Source of the DNA: an uncultured Actinomycetes bacterium
GTDB lineage: Bacteria > Actinomycetota > Actinomycetes > Nanopelagicales > Nanopelagicaceae
Reading direction: 5' to 3'
Length of the DNA: 5,059 nt
Assembly: GCA_903827345.1 (NCBI GenBank)
Contig: CAIKID010000106.1
Span: forward strand, 1-5,059
The position numbers and the translations under genes were made by a program. Within the stretch, counting starts at the first letter, position 1, and each line of letters opens with the position of its first letter. Below are positions 1 to 5,059 of the stretch, in pieces. The notes under the pieces are model-generated. The model saw only the letters and a list, made by a program, of their open reading frames with translations. It made no database searches and was not told the origin of the DNA.

Positions 1-142
1 ATGAAGCTCCTGCTCCAAATGCACCGGTACCAACTGCCGTAGCCGCTGCACCTGCCGCGCCGATCTGCAAGAATTTTCTGCGACCAATTCCTGCCTCCTG
101 GCCCTTGGAATCCACAATCTCTGTAGAGTCTTGGTTCTTCAT
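1..142 (-). CDS. N-terminus of a Tat-exported protein of unknown family (truncated by contig edge)
   Basis: Only the first 47 codons are present; the gene runs off the left edge. The protein has a polar N-region of about 19 residues, then the twin-arginine motif GRRKFLQIG (residues 20-28, with R21-R22 and F24-L25), then a weakly hydrophobic Ala/Gly-rich stretch to residue 47. This is a textbook Tat signal peptide, so the product should be exported folded, as a periplasmic, extracellular or cell-surface protein. The ATG at 142-140 follows an AAGGGGAG Shine-Dalgarno (146-153), which supports this start. The gene lies 197 bases downstream of the enolase-superfamily gene on the same strand and has its own promoter (230-258). 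Solute-binding proteins and cofactor-containing oxidoreductases with Tat signals are common beside catabolic operons, but the mature domain is missing and no family can be assigned. Confidence 0.85.
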   Translation of the reverse strand, partial: MKNQDSTEIVDSKGQEAGIGRRKFLQIGAAGAAATAVGTGAFGAGAS

Positions 143-229
143 TTTCTCCCCTTACGTTGTAATGGTTGATTTCACCTGTCCCGAAGACCACCGACACTAG
201 GAAAGGTATGTAGGCGTTCTAGTTACGTA
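143..229 (-). other. Untranslated leader of the Tat-protein gene
   Basis: This stretch of roughly 80 bases lies between the predicted promoter -10 and the ATG of the Tat-exported protein. It holds the Shine-Dalgarno AAGGGGAG (146-153). I see no long hairpin, open frame or riboswitch core in it. Transcription would start a few bases inside its right-hand end, near 221-224. Its extent is inferred from the promoter call. Confidence 0.4.
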
Positions 230-258
230 AAAATAACCGCCAAAAAGTGCTATGTCAA
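230..258 (-). promoter_or_regulatory. Sigma70-type promoter for the Tat-protein gene
   Basis: Read on the minus strand, a perfect -35 hexamer TTGACA (258-253) is followed by exactly 17 bases and then TATTTT (235-230), which matches four of six -10 consensus positions. The sequence just upstream of the -35 (about 265-290) is AT-rich and could act as an UP element. The promoter sits in the intergenic region between the enolase-superfamily gene and the Tat-protein gene, so the latter can be expressed independently of the upstream operon. It is recognised by consensus only. Confidence 0.65.
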
Positions 259-296
259 GCGTTTGACTGATCGTTTTAGATAATTTAAATGGTTGA

Positions 297-316
297 CGCG
301 CCCGCTCGATCGCGCG
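297..316 (-). other. GC-rich inverted repeat downstream of the enolase-superfamily gene
   Basis: On the minus strand, arms CGCGC (316-312) and GCGCG (301-297) can pair around a 10-base loop. An overlapping 16-base imperfect palindrome (302-317, CCGC-n-CGATCG-n-GCGG) shares the site. It begins about 23 bases after the enolase-superfamily stop codon. No T-run follows, so it is a poor intrinsic terminator. It could instead be an operator or an mRNA 3' stabilising stem. Function is not established. Confidence 0.35.
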
Positions 317-339
317 GAAAGAGGTAAATCATGAGGTAC

Positions 340-1479
340 CTAGCGTTTGGCTTCCGTGGGAATTTCCTCTAGCGCACCAAAATTGTCGGTTACTTCCTGC
401 TCTCTTATCCACTCGAGGTCGACAATCTTTCCCAAACCCACCGAAGGAGCCAGAGGAAGCATCCGGCCCTCTTTGATGACGGGCTGCTCCAAGCGGTCAT
501 CCATCGGGTGCACACCGGTCCCTGGAATGCCCCATTCGATGGGAACATCTTTATGGCCCAGGATGGGTAAAAGGCGAGAGTGCAGATGGGGGAACATGTG
601 AGGAGAGACCTGAACGTTAGCCCCCCTTGCTCTCTCAAGCACGCGTGTAAGGCCCGAAATTCCGCCGTTGGTTGTCGCATCAACTCGCAAGACAGAAACT
701 GCTTCGGCAGTCAACAGCGCCTCCGGGTGATACGAGCCACCCTGTTCATCCCCCATGGCAACTGGAGTCTTAGATCCGCGGCGAACCCGTGCAACCATCT
801 CTGCATCACCTGGCGGAACGACATCTTCAATCCACCCAAGATTGAGATCGCGAATCTTTGATTCAAATTCGAGAACAGCTTCGCTGGAGCGCAGCACCAT
901 ATTGATATCGAATCCGAGCCACCCGTCAGGGGTAGCTTTACGTGCAGCTCGCAGGCGAGCTTCCGATAACTCTAAATTTGGAGAAATTGGAACTTTAAAA
1001 CGCCGCCAACCAAGTTCATGTAACTCTGCCACCTGGGTAGCGAGCGCCTCGGCCGACATTGTTGGTGGATAACCCACAATCGCGGTTGCCGGAAGCGAGG
1101 ATGTTTCTCCGCCCAGTAATTCAGCAAAACTCTTTCCACTGCTCCGCGCGAACGCATCCCAGCAAGCGATATCCACTAGGGAAAGGGCGCGCATACCGAT
1201 GCCGGCTGCATGTACTGCGTGATTCGTCCACAGGGCCTCATAGAACATTGCCTTTGGATCTATTAGTTCTTTACCTACGTAACACGGTGCAATTGATCTT
1301 TCGACAATTGCTGCTACCGGTCCATCCCTGGTCAAGCCGTAAGCAAAGCCAGAACTACCATCTGAAAGATCTACCCGCACTAGCGCAAACTCCCGATGGT
1401 CCATTATCCAGTTCCCGTAAATTATCGGAACAGGCAAAATGTGATTTATCGTGACAACCCGGATCTTCTCGATCTTCAT
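340..1479 (-). CDS. Mandelate racemase/muconate lactonizing enzyme family protein (enolase superfamily, MR subgroup)
   Basis: The product is a 379-residue enolase-superfamily enzyme. These soluble enzymes use Mg2+ to stabilise the enolate formed when a proton alpha to a carboxylate is removed, giving racemisation, dehydration or cycloisomerisation. It has the N-terminal capping domain (about 1-120) and the TIM barrel. Visible active-site candidates are the base K162 in RFKVP, metal ligands D191 (with N193), E218 in WIED and D244 or E245 in GDEQ, then D267 in RVDATTNGG, H294 in SPHMFPH and E315 in IEWG. The D267/H294 pair is the His-Asp dyad typical of the mandelate racemase subgroup; the second catalytic Lys of muconate cycloisomerases is absent. 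The first Lys of the usual KxK is Arg here (R160). The start has an AAAGG ribosome site nearby and lies 25 bases after the SDR stop, so it is the last gene of the operon. Sugar-acid dehydratase or hydroxy-acid racemase activity is most likely; the substrate is unknown. Confidence 0.92.
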   Translation of the reverse strand: MKIEKIRVVTINHILPVPIIYGNWIMDHREFALVRVDLSDGSSGFAYGLTRDGPVAAIVERSIAPCYVGKELIDPKAMFYEALWTNHAVHAAGIGMRALSLVDIACWDAFARSSGKSFAELLGGETSSLPATAIVGYPPTMSAEALATQVAELHELGWRRFKVPISPNLELSEARLRAARKATPDGWLGFDINMVLRSSEAVLEFESKIRDLNLGWIEDVVPPGDAEMVARVRRGSKTPVAMGDEQGGSYHPEALLTAEAVSVLRVDATTNGGISGLTRVLERARGANVQVSPHMFPHLHSRLLPILGHKDVPIEWGIPGTGVHPMDDRLEQPVIKEGRMLPLAPSVGLGKIVDLEWIREQEVTDNFGALEEIPTEAKR

Positions 1480-1504
1480 TTCAATAACCTTTCAATCGGT
1501 TGAA

Positions 1505-2302
1505 TCAAGCGATGAGATATCCGTCGTCACACATCAGGGTGTGGCCGTTTACCAGGGTCGAAGCTTCGCTGGCAAGAAATATCGCAGCACCAATCAACTC
1601 TCGCGATAGGCCTAAACGTTCACGGAGCATCCGAGATTTGATGAAATCGGCGGTGATGGAAGTCGACGCTGCGGCCTTGTTGGTCAAGGGAGAATCCATC
1701 AAGGTGGGTCCAATCGCATTCACGCGAATTCCGCGATTTCCCCATTCCAGGGCAAACGACTTGGTCAGTTGTACTACGCCGCCTTTAGATGCCAGATAGG
1801 CGCTGGCCCAAGGGTAGGCACGAAATCCTCCAATAGAGGCGATGTTAATTATGTTGCCCTTGCCTTGGATTAACATAATATTTCCAAATACTTGTCCCGC
1901 TAAATAGGTTCCCTTGAGATTGAGATCCAGAATGAAATCCAACTTCTCTTCTGGAAAATCTTCTGCCGGGGATCTAAAAGCAGATCCCGCGCTATTTACC
2001 AAGATATCCACTCGTCCAAATTTCGCAAGGATGCTGCCTGCGCAAGTTTCTAGGGATGTTTTTGATGTTACATCGGCGTGGAAGCTAGCGGCCACCCCAC
2101 CTTGCTCAATAATCTTCTGTTCGGTTTGCGCCATCCCTGCATCGTTAATGTCTAACAGGGCTACCTTTACGCCGACTTGAGCGTAACCGATGGCGATAGC
2201 AGCGCCGAGCCCACTTCCGGCACCCGTTACAACCGCGATTTGTCCAGAAAGATTAAATAAGTCCGCAACATATCCTGCGGGTACTACGTCCTCTTCACTC
2301 AT
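1505..2302 (-). CDS. Classical SDR family oxidoreductase, probably NAD(H)-dependent
   Basis: The 265-residue Rossmann-fold oxidoreductase probably interconverts a hydroxyl and a keto group on a small metabolite in the cytoplasm. The dinucleotide motif TGAGSGLG is at 26-33. D51 at the end of the second strand (ALLDIND) predicts NAD rather than NADP. D77-V78 contacts adenine, and NSAG at 103-106 is a variant of the usual NNAG. The catalytic tetrad N128, S156, Y169 and K173 is complete, with the normal Ser-to-Tyr spacing of 13. About 17 residues precede the fold, slightly longer than usual. The start is supported by AAGGGAGA about seven bases upstream. It lies 29 bases after the E1 alpha stop and 25 before the enolase-superfamily start, so it is co-transcribed. 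The sequence resembles the large FabG/gluconate-5-dehydrogenase-like group; the substrate cannot be read from it. A natural role is oxidising the hydroxyl of the pathway intermediate. Confidence 0.93.
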   Translation of the reverse strand: MSEEDVVPAGYVADLFNLSGQIAVVTGAGSGLGAAIAIGYAQVGVKVALLDINDAGMAQTEQKIIEQGGVAASFHADVTSKTSLETCAGSILAKFGRVDILVNSAGSAFRSPAEDFPEEKLDFILDLNLKGTYLAGQVFGNIMLIQGKGNIINIASIGGFRAYPWASAYLASKGGVVQLTKSFALEWGNRGIRVNAIGPTLMDSPLTNKAAASTSITADFIKSRMLRERLGLSRELIGAAIFLASEASTLVNGHTLMCDDGYLIA

Positions 2303-2331
2303 GACTTTTCTCCCTTAGAACGAATAGAATC

Positions 2332-3309
2332 TTAGGAACTTACATGTTTGAAAATCTGGTCAAGCTCTGGTGCGGGGCTAGCCAAAACCGTTTTGACCGC
2401 CGTCGCGACTCGAACTGCGACCTCTGCCTGCATCGCTACATATTCTGCCTCGGTAAATATTCCGCTCTTAATTAACTTTGCCGCTGTGATCTCCAATGGA
2501 TCTCTCTGTTTCCAAAGATCAAGTTCACCGGGAAGGCGGTAAGTTGCCGGATCAGAGCGCGAGTGGCCGCTATAGCGATACGTCTTCATCTCCAACAATG
2601 TTGGACCTTCACCATTTCGAGCAAATGCAACTGCAGATTTAATGGCGGTTATCACAGCGTCGAGATCTTGACCATCTACGATCTCTTTTCGCATTGCATA
2701 TGAATCTGCCCTATCTGCGAGATTTTCTATGGGAGTACTGAGGTTAATTCTGGTGTATTCACCATATAAATTATTTTCAACGATAAACACAATTGGAAGT
2801 TTAAAGATGCTCGCCATATTCAGCGTCTCATGGAAAGCTCCAATATTTGTGGCCCCATCTCCGCAGATCGATACCGCAATATCCTTGCTCCCCTTGAGTT
2901 TTGCCGCCAGAGCAACTCCGGCAGCCACTGGCAACCCAGCTCCAACAATGGCAAAAGTTGGCATTAATCCCACTGATGCATCCATCAGATGCATTGAGCC
3001 GCCGACCCCGCCTGCACAACCAATCTGACGACCACAGATTTCACCTAATACGCCTTCTGGGCTTACTCCCAGGGCCAGCGCTGTGGCATGACCACGATAG
3101 GTGCAAGTCACCACATCTTTAGGTGTGATCACCGAAGCGAGTCCGACTGAAATCGCCTCCTGCCCGATTGCCAAGTGTGTGCTACCGCGGACATGTCCAT
3201 CTTCGTACAACTTCTGAATGTTCTCCTCCACATAGCGAATTTCGAGCATGCGATCTAGTTGATTGATGGAACTTTCAAGAACTTTACGACGTTCTAAAGA
3301 GGTCTTCAT
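2332..3309 (-). CDS. Thiamine-diphosphate-dependent dehydrogenase E1 component, alpha subunit
   Basis: This 325-residue protein is the cofactor-binding alpha subunit of an alpha2beta2 E1 enzyme (pyruvate, branched-chain 2-oxoacid or acetoin dehydrogenase type). It decarboxylates or cleaves a 2-oxo compound on thiamine diphosphate and normally passes the acyl group to the lipoyl of E2. The TPP motif starts at GDGATN (150-155) and ends at ENN (178-180). Other family signatures are HLAIGQEA (45-52), YRGH (71-74), GSMHLMD (104-110) and YRYSGHSRSDP (244-254), which matches the active-site loop. I chose the ATG at 3309, which overlaps the E1 beta stop as ATGA and has AAGGGG seven bases upstream. 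The longer frame from 3342 would add 11 unconserved residues and a 37-base overlap. The length fits AcoA/bacterial E1 alpha. Whether it acts on acetoin, a branched 2-oxoacid or something else is undetermined. Confidence 0.94.
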   Translation of the reverse strand: MKTSLERRKVLESSINQLDRMLEIRYVEENIQKLYEDGHVRGSTHLAIGQEAISVGLASVITPKDVVTCTYRGHATALALGVSPEGVLGEICGRQIGCAGGVGGSMHLMDASVGLMPTFAIVGAGLPVAAGVALAAKLKGSKDIAVSICGDGATNIGAFHETLNMASIFKLPIVFIVENNLYGEYTRINLSTPIENLADRADSYAMRKEIVDGQDLDAVITAIKSAVAFARNGEGPTLLEMKTYRYSGHSRSDPATYRLPGELDLWKQRDPLEITAAKLIKSGIFTEAEYVAMQAEVAVRVATAVKTVLASPAPELDQIFKHVSS

Positions 3310-4319
3310 TTTCTTGCCCCTTCCCACCAAGGCGCTGGGCATTTCCCAGTTGAAATTAATTCTTGAATCTGCGAACCGATGTAATCAACGCTCGGCAGGT
3401 AACGCTCTTCTAGATTTTGCGCGTATGGAATTGGAGCATCAGGTGAGGTTATCCGCAAGGGAGGGGTAGTCATTTGGCCCCACAAATGAGATACGACTTT
3501 TGTGCATACCTCTGAACCCCAGCCACCCGAGAGAGAACCTTCTTCAATCACTACCAATCTTCCCGTCTTTTTAACCGACTTAACAACGGTCTCAAAATCC
3601 CAAGGCACAAGCGTCTGTAAATCAATAATTTCTGCAGACCATGAACTCTGTGCAGCTGCAGCTGCTAAAGATGTCAAAACAGAACGACCAATGGAGACGA
3701 TCGTGACATCACTGCCTTCTTTGAGAACCGCAGCCTTCCCGATTGGAATAATTCCTGCCTCGCCAGTAACGACATCGCCGCGCTCTCCGTAGAGCGCCTT
3801 GTGCTCCAAAACCACCACTGGGTCATTGGTTCTAATTGCACTTCGAAGCAATCCATACATTGATTGAGGACTAGAAGGAACTACGACCGAAATACCAGAA
3901 TTCCCGCGGAACCATTGATCGAGCAGTTGCGAATGCTGACACCCAAAACCTAACCCCGCTCCTGCAGAAGCTCGAATCGTGAGCGGTACTGGGTATGCAC
4001 CCCGCGAGAGATATCGGAAGAAGGCAGCTTGTGTGGTGAGCTGATCCAATGCAACTCCAATAAATTCGATAAACATCATCTCTACTACCGGGCGCATTCC
4101 CATTGCCGCTGCGCCAACGCCAGCACCTAGAAATGCCATCTCGGAAATCGGGGTGTCAATCACTCGAGGTGGCCCGAATTTCACAAATAGACCCTCGGTA
4201 GCTTTAAAAGGCCCACCGCCTAGTCCAATATCTTCGCCCATCAAGAAAACTGACGAATCAAATTCCATCTCATCAGAGAGCGCGGCTATAACTGCCTGTC
4301 TGGTTCTCATCACGGTCAT
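3306..4319 (-). CDS. Thiamine-diphosphate-dependent dehydrogenase E1 component, beta subunit
   Basis: The 337-residue partner of the adjacent alpha subunit supplies the pyrimidine-side half of the thiamine diphosphate site. Visible features are GEDIG (28-32), DTPISE (55-60), where E60 is the glutamate that contacts N1' of the aminopyrimidine, and the QHSQ segment (128-131) with H129 as the active-site histidine. The C-terminal transketolase domain runs from about 190, with IDLQTLVPWD (232-241), IEEG (258-261) and PYAQNLE (298-304). Length and domain order are normal for the family. The ATG at 4319 overlaps the upstream MIase stop as ATGA, and GAGG lies six bases upstream; this supports it over the alternative Met4. 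It precedes the alpha gene, the reverse of the usual alpha-beta order. No E2 or E3 gene is visible in the window, so acceptor subunits must be encoded elsewhere or not be used. Confidence 0.94.
   Translation of the reverse strand: MTVMRTRQAVIAALSDEMEFDSSVFLMGEDIGLGGGPFKATEGLFVKFGPPRVIDTPISEMAFLGAGVGAAAMGMRPVVEMMFIEFIGVALDQLTTQAAFFRYLSRGAYPVPLTIRASAGAGLGFGCQHSQLLDQWFRGNSGISVVVPSSPQSMYGLLRSAIRTNDPVVVLEHKALYGERGDVVTGEAGIIPIGKAAVLKEGSDVTIVSIGRSVLTSLAAAAAQSSWSAEIIDLQTLVPWDFETVVKSVKKTGRLVVIEEGSLSGGWGSEVCTKVVSHLWGQMTTPPLRITSPDAPIPYAQNLEERYLPSVDYIGSQIQELISTGKCPAPWWEGARK
3317..3322 (-). promoter_or_regulatory. Ribosome binding site deciding the E1 alpha start
   Basis: AAGGGG on the minus strand lies seven bases before the ATG at 3309, inside the last codons of E1 beta. 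It favours the ATG at 3309 over the in-frame ATG at 3342. The ATGA overlap with the beta stop suggests translational coupling, which would help equal synthesis of the two subunits. Confidence 0.6.
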
Positions 4320-4612
4320 GTATTGCCTCGATCTTTCTGCGGGTCATTGGGATGATCTGATAGCGGCCAAATTTCGACCTTAAGCCAAGGAAAGAAGGGC
4401 AAGCTGGCAATGGCTTCATGCAGAGAATTGGCATCCGGTGCTTGCCAAATTCCCACGTTAGCCCGCTGTCCCGTGCGGCGCCAAAGTTTTTTAAGGATTC
4501 CTTGCCTTGCCAACTCGACAGCTCGTGCCTGCTCTTTAGCTGTCAACTCAGCTAATAATTTTGCATCCCCCGTTACATCGAAGGTATTGACTATGTGAAC
4601 CATAAATTCCAT
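4316..4612 (-). CDS. Muconolactone delta-isomerase domain protein (MIase-like, dimeric alpha/beta barrel)
   Basis: This 98-residue protein matches the muconolactone isomerase fold over its whole length. It has an N-terminal strand MEFMVHIVNTF, a helix with EQARAVELARQG (27-38), the segment LKKLWRRTGQRANVGIW (40-56) and the closing LHEAIASLPFFPW (64-76) followed by HPND (87-90). True CatC is about 96 residues and converts muconolactone to the enol-lactone in catechol ortho-cleavage. Stand-alone members of unknown function occur in many other catabolic clusters. Here no CatA is visible and the enolase homologue is not CatB-like, so I do not name it catC. The ATG at 4612 directly abuts the TAA of the VOC gene, and AAGG lies ten bases upstream. 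It ends with an ATGA overlap onto E1 beta, so it is surely co-translated with it. A role in isomerising or binding a pathway intermediate is inferred. Confidence 0.88.
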   Translation of the reverse strand: MEFMVHIVNTFDVTGDAKLLAELTAKEQARAVELARQGILKKLWRRTGQRANVGIWQAPDANSLHEAIASLPFFPWLKVEIWPLSDHPNDPQKDRGNT

Positions 4613-5046
4613 TTAGGAATTGCCTTTATAGTCGCCAAAACTTTGAGCGCTTTGGATCAGTTCGACTCGGTAACCATCCGGATCAATCATGTAAACAGCC
4701 CTGCCGCCCTTATTAGGTCCGATCGTTGGAGTGACGGGCTGCGAAACACTTGCGACTCCTTTTGCCGTCAGCTCAAGATAAAGTTCATCTGCGTTATCTA
4801 CAAAAAAGGCAATGTGGGCAATTCCTGGGTTTGCGTTACCGTGGTCAATCTCTATAAGGTCCACATTTCCGTATTCCAGTAACTCTAGATAAACATCAGC
4901 ACCGGGCATCTTTAAGACAGACGCATTCAAATCCACAGTCGGATAACCCGTTAAAGTTTGGATATAGGGGGCTTGTGGATTCCACGTGAAAACTTCTTCA
5001 AAGCCAAGAGTCTGAACATAGAAATTCCGCGACCGCTCTAGAGAGC
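4613..5046 (-). CDS. VOC (glyoxalase/bleomycin-resistance/dioxygenase) superfamily protein, N-terminus missing
   Basis: The reading frame continues upstream of the internal GTG at 4936 to the contig end, giving 143 visible residues. The extension reads SLERSRNFYVQTLGFEEV, the typical start of a VOC beta-alpha-beta repeat, so the GTG is not the true start. Roughly a dozen residues are lost, including the expected first metal-binding His. Counted from the first visible Ser, the other three metal ligands are present: E54 in YLELLE, H77 in IAHIAF and E128 in YRVELI. DPDGYRVEL near the C-terminus is a standard VOC ending. Family members are metal-dependent isomerases, epimerases, lyases or ring-cleaving dioxygenases, and the fold alone does not choose. 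It is the first gene seen in the operon; its TAA abuts the MIase ATG with no gap. Sequence beyond 5046 is adapter and is not part of the gene. Confidence 0.88.
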
Positions 5047-5059
5047 AGATCGGAAGAGC
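5047..5059. other. Illumina adapter remnant at contig end
   Basis: The final 13 bases, AGATCGGAAGAGC, are identical to the conserved start of the Illumina TruSeq adapter. They lie at the extreme end of the sequence, exactly where untrimmed read-through would leave them. They are an assembly artefact and should not be annotated as genomic sequence. The few bases just before (5035-5046) form a short inverted repeat and may also be less reliable. Confidence 0.95.

Noticed and set aside
263..291. Plus-strand promoter-like TTGACT with a TAAATG -10
   Set aside because: The -10 match is weak and there is no plus-strand gene downstream; the AT-rich tract explains the similarity.
1059..1454. Plus-strand open frame of 131 codons opposite the enolase gene
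   Set aside because: It lies entirely antisense to a strongly conserved gene, shows no recognisable motif, and its composition is that of a shadow frame.
3307..3342. Longer E1 alpha start at 3342
   Set aside because: It gives a 37-base overlap with E1 beta and an 11-residue unconserved extension. The ATG at 3309 has an ATGA junction and a well-placed AAGGGG.
340..4612. catB/catC-type catechol ortho-cleavage operon (muconate cycloisomerase plus muconolactone isomerase)
   Set aside because: The enolase homologue carries the MR-type D267/H294 dyad and lacks the second catalytic lysine of muconate cycloisomerases. No catechol dioxygenase is present, and the E1 and SDR genes do not belong to that pathway.
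4613..4936. VOC gene starting at the GTG at 4936 as a complete 107-residue protein
   Set aside because: The frame stays open upstream and encodes the conserved SLERSRNFYVQTLGF segment of the first VOC repeat, so the gene is truncated by the contig end.
5035..5046. Short inverted repeat GCTCT-AG-AGAGC as a mobile-element end or hairpin
   Set aside because: Five-base arms next to adapter sequence are easily chance or artefact, and most of it reads as the conserved LERS coding segment of the VOC gene.

Overview
The window is one end of a bacterial contig, probably from a shotgun metagenome assembly. Its last 13 bases (5047-5059) match the Illumina TruSeq adapter start exactly, so biological sequence ends near 5046. 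Base composition is moderate. Gene packing, Shine-Dalgarno sites, a sigma70-type promoter and a Tat signal peptide all indicate a bacterium. The lineage cannot be fixed from this sequence. Enolase-superfamily catabolic clusters of this kind would suit a heterotrophic environmental bacterium, for example an actinobacterium or a SAR202-type chloroflexotal bacterium, but that is only a guess.

All seven genes lie on the minus strand and are transcribed right to left. In order they are: a VOC-fold (glyoxalase/dioxygenase superfamily) protein lacking its N-terminus (4613-5046); a stand-alone muconolactone-isomerase-domain protein (4316-4612); the E1 beta (3306-4319) and E1 alpha (2332-3309) subunits of a thiamine-diphosphate 2-oxoacid or acetoin dehydrogenase; a classical NAD-type short-chain dehydrogenase (1505-2302); and a mandelate-racemase-subgroup enolase-superfamily enzyme (340-1479). 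These six form a tight operon with a TAA/ATG abutment, two ATGA overlaps and two gaps of under 30 bases. After a 197-base intergenic region with its own promoter comes the start of a Tat-exported protein (1-142), cut off by the contig edge. No plus-strand gene is credible.

The six operon genes look like a catabolic module for a hydroxy-acid-type or ring-derived substrate. The enolase-fold enzyme would abstract an alpha proton next to a carboxylate (racemisation or dehydration), the SDR would interconvert a hydroxyl and a ketone, and the E1 heterodimer would cleave or decarboxylate a 2-oxo compound. The VOC and MIase-domain proteins would handle isomerisation, ring opening or a reactive intermediate. 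The exported Tat protein may be a solute-binding protein or periplasmic enzyme for the same substrate, but too little of it is present to tell. The substrate is unknown. The combination resembles catechol ortho-cleavage (catB/catC) at a glance, but the active-site residues of the enolase homologue argue against muconate cycloisomerase. No E2 or E3 gene is present, and the E1 genes are in beta-then-alpha order.
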